A stretch of 8,810 nucleotides of DNA from an uncultured Bacilli bacterium. Lineage in GTDB: Bacteria > Bacillota_I > Bacilli_A > RF39 > UBA660. Every line of letters begins with the position of its first letter. Position 1 is the stretch's first letter. Below are positions 4,273 through 8,810 of the stretch, one piece after another. Where the stretch lies: assembly GCA_947630095.1 (NCBI GenBank), contig CANRGI010000043.1, forward strand, positions 1 to 8,810, in the 5' to 3' direction. The notes below the pieces were generated by a model, which was not told the origin of the DNA, did not search any database, and was given only the letters and a program-made list of their open reading frames with translations. The position numbers and the translations under genes are program-made.

Positions 4273-7200
4273 ATGTTTAAAGAATTATCAAAAAAACCAG
4301 TTCACGAAAGAGAACTTGAAATACTTAAAAGTTGGGAAGAGGAAGAAATATTTAAAAAATCAATAGAAACAAAGAGTAAAGATAATAACTATGTCTTTTT
4401 TGATGGCCCAGCAACAGCAAATGGTATGCCAGGTTTACATCATATGGTTGCTAAATTTGTAAAAGATACTATTTGTAAATATCATACTATGAAAGGCGAA
4501 AGAGTAGTTAGAAAAGTAGGTTGGGATACTCACGGATTACCTGTTGAAGTTCAAGTTGAAAAACGCCTAGGCTTTAAAAATAAAACTGATATAGAAAAGT
4601 ACGGAATAAAACCTTTTAATGAAGAGTGCAGAAAAACAGTGTGGGAAAATGAGGAGGCTTTCGAGCGTCTTACAAATGAAATGGGTCAATTCATAGATTT
4701 AAAAAATAGATATATAACTTATGATAATAATTATATTGAAACTGAATGGTGGATATTAAGTGAATTCTTTAAAAAAGGTTTGTTTTATGAAGGTCATAAA
4801 ATAGTGCCTTTTTGTACACGTTGTGGTACAGGACTTGCATCTCACGAAGTGGCACAAGGGTATAAAGAAGTTACAGTTGAAACAGTAACTGTGCCTATGA
4901 AGAAAAAAGGAGAAGATGTTTACTTTTTAGTTTGGACAACTACTCCTTGGACATTAATTTCAAATGTTGCTTTATGTGTAAACCCTAATGAAGAATATAT
5001 ATTAGCAGAGTCTAAAGGTTATAAATTTATACTTGCAAAAAAACTTGCTAATAATGTTTTAGGAGAAGACTATAACGTACTTGAAACTTATAAAGGTACT
5101 GACTTAGAGTACACAGAATATGAACAATTAATACCATCTCTTAAAGTAGATAAAAAAGCATTTTTTGTAACTTGTGATACTTATGTTACTATGGAAGATG
5201 GAACCGGTATAGTACATATTGCCCCTTCTTTTGGTGAAGACGATGCTAAAGTAGGTAAAAAATATGATTTACCTTATTTAAACCCTGTAGGCGAAGATGG
5301 AACTTATACTGAAGGTTTTTGGAAAGGTATGAGTGTCTTTGATGCTGATATTGAAGTAATAAAATACTTAAAAGAAAATGATAAATTATTTAAAAAACAA
5401 AAAATGGTTCACAATTATCCTCATTGTTGGAGATGTGATACACCACTTCTTTATTATAGTAAGCCATCATTTTATTTAAAAGTTACTGATTTAAAAGATA
5501 AGATAATAGAAGCAAATAAGAAAGTAAAATGGTATCCTGATTTTGTAGGAGAAAAGAGATTTGCAAACTGGTTGGAAAACCTAAACGACTGGGCAATTTC
5601 AAGAAGTAGATACTGGGGAACACCACTACCATTATGGAGATGCACTTGTGGTCACGACGAAATGATAGGTAGTAAAAAAGAATTAATAGAAAAAAGTATA
5701 GAAAAAATAGACGAAAATATAGATTTACATCGTCCTTATGTAGACGATATACATATTAAATGTCCAAAGTGTGGTAAGTTAATGTCAAGAGTGCCTGATG
5801 TAATAGATTGTTGGTTTGATTCTGGTTCTATGCCATTTGCCCAATATCATTATCCATTTGAAAATAACGAACTATGGAAAAGTCAATATCCAGCAGATTT
5901 TATAGCAGAAGGAATTGACCAAACTCGTGGTTGGTTTTATAGTCTTATAGTAATAGGCGTATTCTTAACAGGCGTAAGTCCTTATAAAAGAGTATTAGTA
6001 AATGAGTTATTATTAGATAAATTTGGTAAGAAAATGCATAAAAGTAAAGGAAATGCAATCGAGCCTTTTACATTAATGAATACTTATGGTTCAGACGCGA
6101 TTAGATGGTATCTTCCATCAGTTAGTCCTATATGGACACCTATAAAATTTGACGAAGAGGGAGTAAAAGAAGTAAATTCAAAATTCTTTAATACTTTAAG
6201 AAATACTTATAACTTCTTTGCTATGTATGCTAATGCAGATAAATTAGAAACTAAAGACTTTATAAATGCTACTCAATATGAAATAATAGACGAGTGGTTA
6301 CTTAGTAAATATAATAGATTAATTAAAACTGTTACAAATGCTTATGAAGAATATGATTTAAATAAAGTAGTTAAACCTATAACTTTATTTGTAAGTGAAG
6401 ATTTATCTAATTGGTATATAAGAAGAAATAGAAGAAGATTTTGGAAAGGAGAACTTGACGAATCTAAACTATCAGTATATAAAGTTACTTATGAAGTATT
6501 ACTTGGTTTAACTAAATTAATCGCTCCTGTTAGTCCATTTTTAGCAGAAGATATTTATAGAAATTTAACTGGTTTAGAAAGTGTGCATTTGTCTGATTTC
6601 CCAGTAAGTGAAGATAGTCTTATAAATGAAAAAGTAGAAACTAGAATGGACTTAGTAAGAGATTTAATTAGTTTAGGAAGAAATGCTAGAGAAGAAGCAA
6701 ATATAAAAATAAGACAACCTTTATCTAAAGTATTATTAGATATTAAAAATAAAGATATAATAGGTGATTTAACTGATTTAATTAAAGAAGAACTTAATGT
6801 AAAAGAAGTTGAATTTACATCTAATTTAAGTGAATATTTAAATTATGAAATAAAACCTAATTTTAAAAATGTTGGTAAATTATTTGGTAAAAATATAAAT
6901 GAGTTTGCTAATATTTTAAAAACTTATACTGCTGTAGATTTAGAAAATATAGATGGTAAAGTAATAGAAATTAATGGGGAAACTTATACATTAGATAAAA
7001 CATATTTAGATGTTAGAATGCACTCAAAAGAAGGATTTAATGCTTCAAGTGATGGAACAAATTTTGTTATACTAGATGTAGTTGTAACTAAAGAATTAGA
7101 AAGTGAAGGAATATTAAGAGATTTAATAAGAAATTGTCAAGTATTAAGAAAAGATATAGGACTTGATATAAGTGATAGAATAAAAATTGAAATAATTGCT

Positions 7201-7356
7201 AATGAAAATCTTATGTCTTCAGTAGTAAATGCTTATAAAAATGAAATAGAAAGTGAATTATTAGCAACTCTTAGTACCAATTTAAATACTACTTCGCACG
7301 AATTTGTAGACGATTTAGGAAATAAATTTACAGTTAGTATAGTAAAGGAGAATTAG
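4273..7356 (+). CDS. ileS: Isoleucyl-tRNA synthetase, type 2 (IleRS2), with rearranged GLHH signature
   Basis: This cytosolic class I synthetase charges tRNA(Ile). At 1027 residues it matches the eukaryote-like type 2 enzymes (about 1030-1050) rather than type 1 (about 920). In order: catalytic N-domain 'VFFDGPATANG' (41-51), the HIGH-box region 'GMPGLHHMVAKF' (51-62) and 'GWDTHGLPVE' (83-92); the CP1 editing domain with 'WTTTPWTL' (221-228) and 'GTGIVHIAPSFGEDD' (310-324); cysteine pairs C181/C184, C385/C388, C457/C459 and C497/C500; 'DWAISRSRYWGTPLPLW' (439-455); the second signature 'KMHKS' (587-591); then an anticodon-binding helical domain and C-terminal tail. The HxGH motif reads GLHH (54-57), first and third residues swapped, the form reported in IleRS2 enzymes hyper-resistant to mupirocin. 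ATG is 7 nt after GAGGG (4261-4265). A T-box controls it, and the DUF262 gene follows 1 nt after the stop. Confidence 0.97.
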   Translation: MFKELSKKPVHERELEILKSWEEEEIFKKSIETKSKDNNYVFFDGPATANGMPGLHHMVAKFVKDTICKYHTMKGERVVRKVGWDTHGLPVEVQVEKRLGFKNKTDIEKYGIKPFNEECRKTVWENEEAFERLTNEMGQFIDLKNRYITYDNNYIETEWWILSEFFKKGLFYEGHKIVPFCTRCGTGLASHEVAQGYKEVTVETVTVPMKKKGEDVYFLVWTTTPWTLISNVALCVNPNEEYILAESKGYKFILAKKLANNVLGEDYNVLETYKGTDLEYTEYEQLIPSLKVDKKAFFVTCDTYVTMEDGTGIVHIAPSFGEDDAKVGKKYDLPYLNPVGEDGTYTEGFWKGMSVFDADIEVIKYLKENDKLFKKQKMVHNYPHCWRCDTPLLYYSKPSFYLKVTDLKDKIIEANKKVKWYPDFVGEKRFANWLENLNDWAISRSRYWGTPLPLWRCTCGHDEMIGSKKELIEKSIEKIDENIDLHRPYVDDIHIKCPKCGKLMSRVPDVIDCWFDSGSMPFAQYHYPFENNELWKSQYPADFIAEGIDQTRGWFYSLIVIGVFLTGVSPYKRVLVNELLLDKFGKKMHKSKGNAIEPFTLMNTYGSDAIRWYLPSVSPIWTPIKFDEEGVKEVNSKFFNTLRNTYNFFAMYANADKLETKDFINATQYEIIDEWLLSKYNRLIKTVTNAYEEYDLNKVVKPITLFVSEDLSNWYIRRNRRRFWKGELDESKLSVYKVTYEVLLGLTKLIAPVSPFLAEDIYRNLTGLESVHLSDFPVSEDSLINEKVETRMDLVRDLISLGRNAREEANIKIRQPLSKVLLDIKNKDIIGDLTDLIKEELNVKEVEFTSNLSEYLNYEIKPNFKNVGKLFGKNINEFANILKTYTAVDLENIDGKVIEINGETYTLDKTYLDVRMHSKEGFNASSDGTNFVILDVVVTKELESEGILRDLIRNCQVLRKDIGLDISDRIKIEIIANENLMSSVVNAYKNEIESELLATLSTNLNTTSHEFVDDLGNKFTVSIVKEN
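7344..7350 (+). promoter_or_regulatory. Ribosome binding site of the DUF262 gene inside ileS
   Basis: AAAGGAG lies within the last ileS codons, 7 nt before the ATG at 7358. The ileS TAG (7354-7356) and this ATG are separated by one base, so the downstream gene is probably translated from the ileS transcript, with coupling. Confidence 0.8.
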
Positions 7357-7357
7357 A

Positions 7358-8810
7358 ATGTTTAAATCAGAAGAAGTTAGTCTAAGTGCTTTATTAGACG
7401 AAATAGAAACACACGATATACAATTACCTGACTTTCAAAGAGGATGGGTATGGGAAGATAGTAGAATTTGTAATTTACTTGCAAGTTTAACTATGCGCTA
7501 CCCAATAGGTGCAATAATGCTACTTGAATCAGGAGGAGAATTTCATTTCAAATGTAGAAATGTAGAAGGTTCTGGTAGTGAAAAGAAAGATGCAAAGATA
7601 ATGATATTAGATGGGCAACAAAGACTTACATCAACTTTTCTTTCTATGAGAAATAAAAAACCAGTGGAAACTCAAAATGATAATAAACAACCTATAAAAA
7701 GATATTATTATTTAGATATTAAAAAAGCATTAGACCCTAATGTTGATAGACTAGATGCTATTGTTTCAGTAGACGAAAATAAGCAAATTAGAAAAAATAT
7801 AGGTAGAGATATTGTACTTGATTTAAGTACACCTGAACTAGAATATAAAAATAAAATGATACCTTTTAATAGATTATCTAAAGAAGCAGAAATAAATGAG
7901 TGGAGAAATAATTACCACGAATATTATGATTATGAAAAAGAAATAACTAAAGAATATCAAAAAATAGACGATTTAATAATACATCCTTTATTAGGTTATA
8001 ATGTACCTATAATAAGAATTTTAAAAAATACACCAAAAGAAGCAGTTTGTGAAGTATTTGAAAATGTAAACCAAGGTGGAGTACCATTAAATGTATTTGA
8101 ATTACTTACTGCTACTTATGCTGCTGATAATTTTGATTTAAGAGAAAAGTGGAGGGAAACACAAGAGACATTATATAAAAATGAAAACCTTAAATCAGTA
8201 GATAATGTTAGTTTTCTAACTTCTATGGCTTTATTAACTACATATAAAAATAAAGGTACAGTTAGTTGTAAGAAAAAAGATGTATTAAATCTTAAATTAC
8301 AAGATTTTAAAGATAATTATGACGATTTAATAGAGGGATTTAAAAAAGCAAATAAGTTAATGGTAGAAATGAGAATATACTCACACGAAGACATACCTTA
8401 TACAACACAAATAGTGCCACTAGCAACTATTTGTACAATTTTAGATAATGATTTTGAAAATGCAAGTGTTAAAGAGAAAATAAAGAAATGGTATTGGTGT
8501 GGAGTCTTTGGAGAGTTATATGGAAGTGCAAATGAAAGTAGATTTGCATTAGATTTAGTGCAAGTAGTAGACTGGGCTTTAAATAAAACAGAAGAACTTC
8601 CAAAGACAATAGTAGATTGTAACTTTAGTACTATGAGATTACTTGGTTTACAAACTAAAAATAGTGCGGCTTATAAAGGTATAATTGCAATTATTTTAAA
8701 TAATGGCTCTAATATTATTTTTAGTAGTGTATCCAATATTACTAGTAGTATTTCGGCAATCTTACAAATGGCTTTATCAATGGATTACTCTATTATGTTA
8801 ATGAATCGTT
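7358..8810 (+). CDS. DUF262 (GmrS-like) domain protein, 3' end fused to an MMPL-like tail and cut by the window edge
   Basis: DUF262 proteins have a ParB/sulfiredoxin-like fold with a nucleotide-binding/hydrolysing DGQQR motif and are found in modification-dependent restriction systems such as GmrSD and BrxU. This protein shows 'LPDFQRGWVW' (23-32), 'YPIGAIMLLESGG' (about 48-60), 'ILDGQQRLTSTF' (D85-R89 core) and 'VNQGGVPLNVFELLTA' (from 237), all typical. 'LQTKNSAAYKGIIAI' (about 432-445) matches the stretch that in full-length DUF262 proteins leads into a C-terminal HNH-type (DUF1524-like, 'DIHHIFP') nuclease domain. Here that domain is absent: from about residue 442 the frame turns into an MMPL-transporter-like segment and stays open to the edge (484 codons). 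Phage defence is the best guess for the DUF262 part, but no nuclease domain is visible. The gene overlaps the ileS operon, with its ribosome binding site inside ileS. Confidence 0.85.
   Translation, partial: MFKSEEVSLSALLDEIETHDIQLPDFQRGWVWEDSRICNLLASLTMRYPIGAIMLLESGGEFHFKCRNVEGSGSEKKDAKIMILDGQQRLTSTFLSMRNKKPVETQNDNKQPIKRYYYLDIKKALDPNVDRLDAIVSVDENKQIRKNIGRDIVLDLSTPELEYKNKMIPFNRLSKEAEINEWRNNYHEYYDYEKEITKEYQKIDDLIIHPLLGYNVPIIRILKNTPKEAVCEVFENVNQGGVPLNVFELLTATYAADNFDLREKWRETQETLYKNENLKSVDNVSFLTSMALLTTYKNKGTVSCKKKDVLNLKLQDFKDNYDDLIEGFKKANKLMVEMRIYSHEDIPYTTQIVPLATICTILDNDFENASVKEKIKKWYWCGVFGELYGSANESRFALDLVQVVDWALNKTEELPKTIVDCNFSTMRLLGLQTKNSAAYKGIIAIILNNGSNIIFSSVSNITSSISAILQMALSMDYSIMLMNR
8681..8810 (+). 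other. MMPL/RND-type transporter fragment in frame with DUF262 (likely chimeric joint)
   Basis: The last 43 residues contain 'SNITSSISAILQMALSMDY' followed by SIMLMNR, the hallmark of the first transmembrane/sterol-sensing-like segment of MMPL lipid exporters (pattern 'ILQxALSMDYSIxLxNRY'). It is not known from DUF262 proteins. Codon choice changes too: after codon 442 all nine Ile codons are ATT or ATC, while the preceding DUF262 part uses about 23 ATA to 8 ATT; CGT, TCC and TCG also appear. The switch falls in a low-complexity stretch (about 8681-8705) where both families can read 'GIIAIILNNG', a natural place for a false assembly join or a microhomology recombination. Confidence 0.75.

Noticed and set aside
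631..8810. Mycoplasma-type genetic code (TGA read as Trp)
   Set aside because: No in-frame TGA occurs in any gene, all Trp codons are TGG, and every stop seen is TAA or TAG. The data neither require nor exclude recoding, so no claim is made.
8700..8810. A DUF262-fused transporter as a new defence system
   Set aside because: Only one transmembrane-type segment is visible, codon usage changes at the joint, and the window ends 100 bp later; a chimeric join explains this better.

Overview
The window is AT-rich (roughly 30% GC by eye) and packed on the + strand. Its coding style is ATA for Ile, AGA for Arg and TTA for Leu, with strong AAAGGAGG-like ribosome binding sites. It looks like a low-GC Bacilli/Mollicutes-type bacterium, probably an uncultured gut member of the RF39/RFN20 kind. 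The Gat proteins carry Mollicutes-like variants, such as loss of the GatB CPxC motif. All stops seen are TAA or TAG and every tryptophan is TGG, so the use of TGA cannot be judged. The taxonomic assignment is an inference.

Layout. (1) 1-560: 3' end of a large surface-type gene whose C-terminal domain resembles the C-type-lectin/DUF6273-like fold ('YWWTMSP ... GVRPVVSL'). It contains a sharply adenine-depleted, GC-rich patch (351-446) that looks like a diversified variable region. (2) 561-630: intrinsic terminator, then a weak extended -10 promoter. (3) 631-3765: gatC-gatA-gatB, the glutamyl/aspartyl-tRNA amidotransferase operon, almost without gaps. gatC has no ATG/GTG/TTG where homology says it should start. 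(4) 3766-4011: a self-contained small transcription unit with promoter, 5' hairpin, three exact-period 35-bp tandem repeats and intrinsic terminator. Its architecture resembles type III toxin-antitoxin RNA antitoxins (ToxI/antiQ), but no toxin gene follows. The same repeats also read as overlapping mini-ORFs. (5) 4012-4272: a strong promoter and a complete T-box riboswitch. (6) 4273-7356: ileS, encoding a type-2 isoleucyl-tRNA synthetase with the rearranged signature GLHH in place of HxGH. (7) 7358-8810: a DUF262 (GmrS-like) gene starting 1 nt after ileS, so probably under the same T-box. Its last ~43 codons abruptly become an MMPL/RND-transporter-like sequence with different codon usage, and the frame runs off the window.

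How it fits together. Most of the window serves aminoacyl-tRNA supply: GatCAB corrects mischarged Glu-tRNA(Gln) and/or Asp-tRNA(Asn), and IleRS charges tRNA(Ile) under feedback from uncharged tRNA(Ile). Around this core sit accessory elements: a putative variable surface protein, an orphan repeat RNA and a putative DUF262 defence protein. Both ends break inside genes from families prone to paralogy or mis-joining, so the window may be a whole metagenomic contig. The right-hand gene fusion should be treated as a possible assembly chimera.
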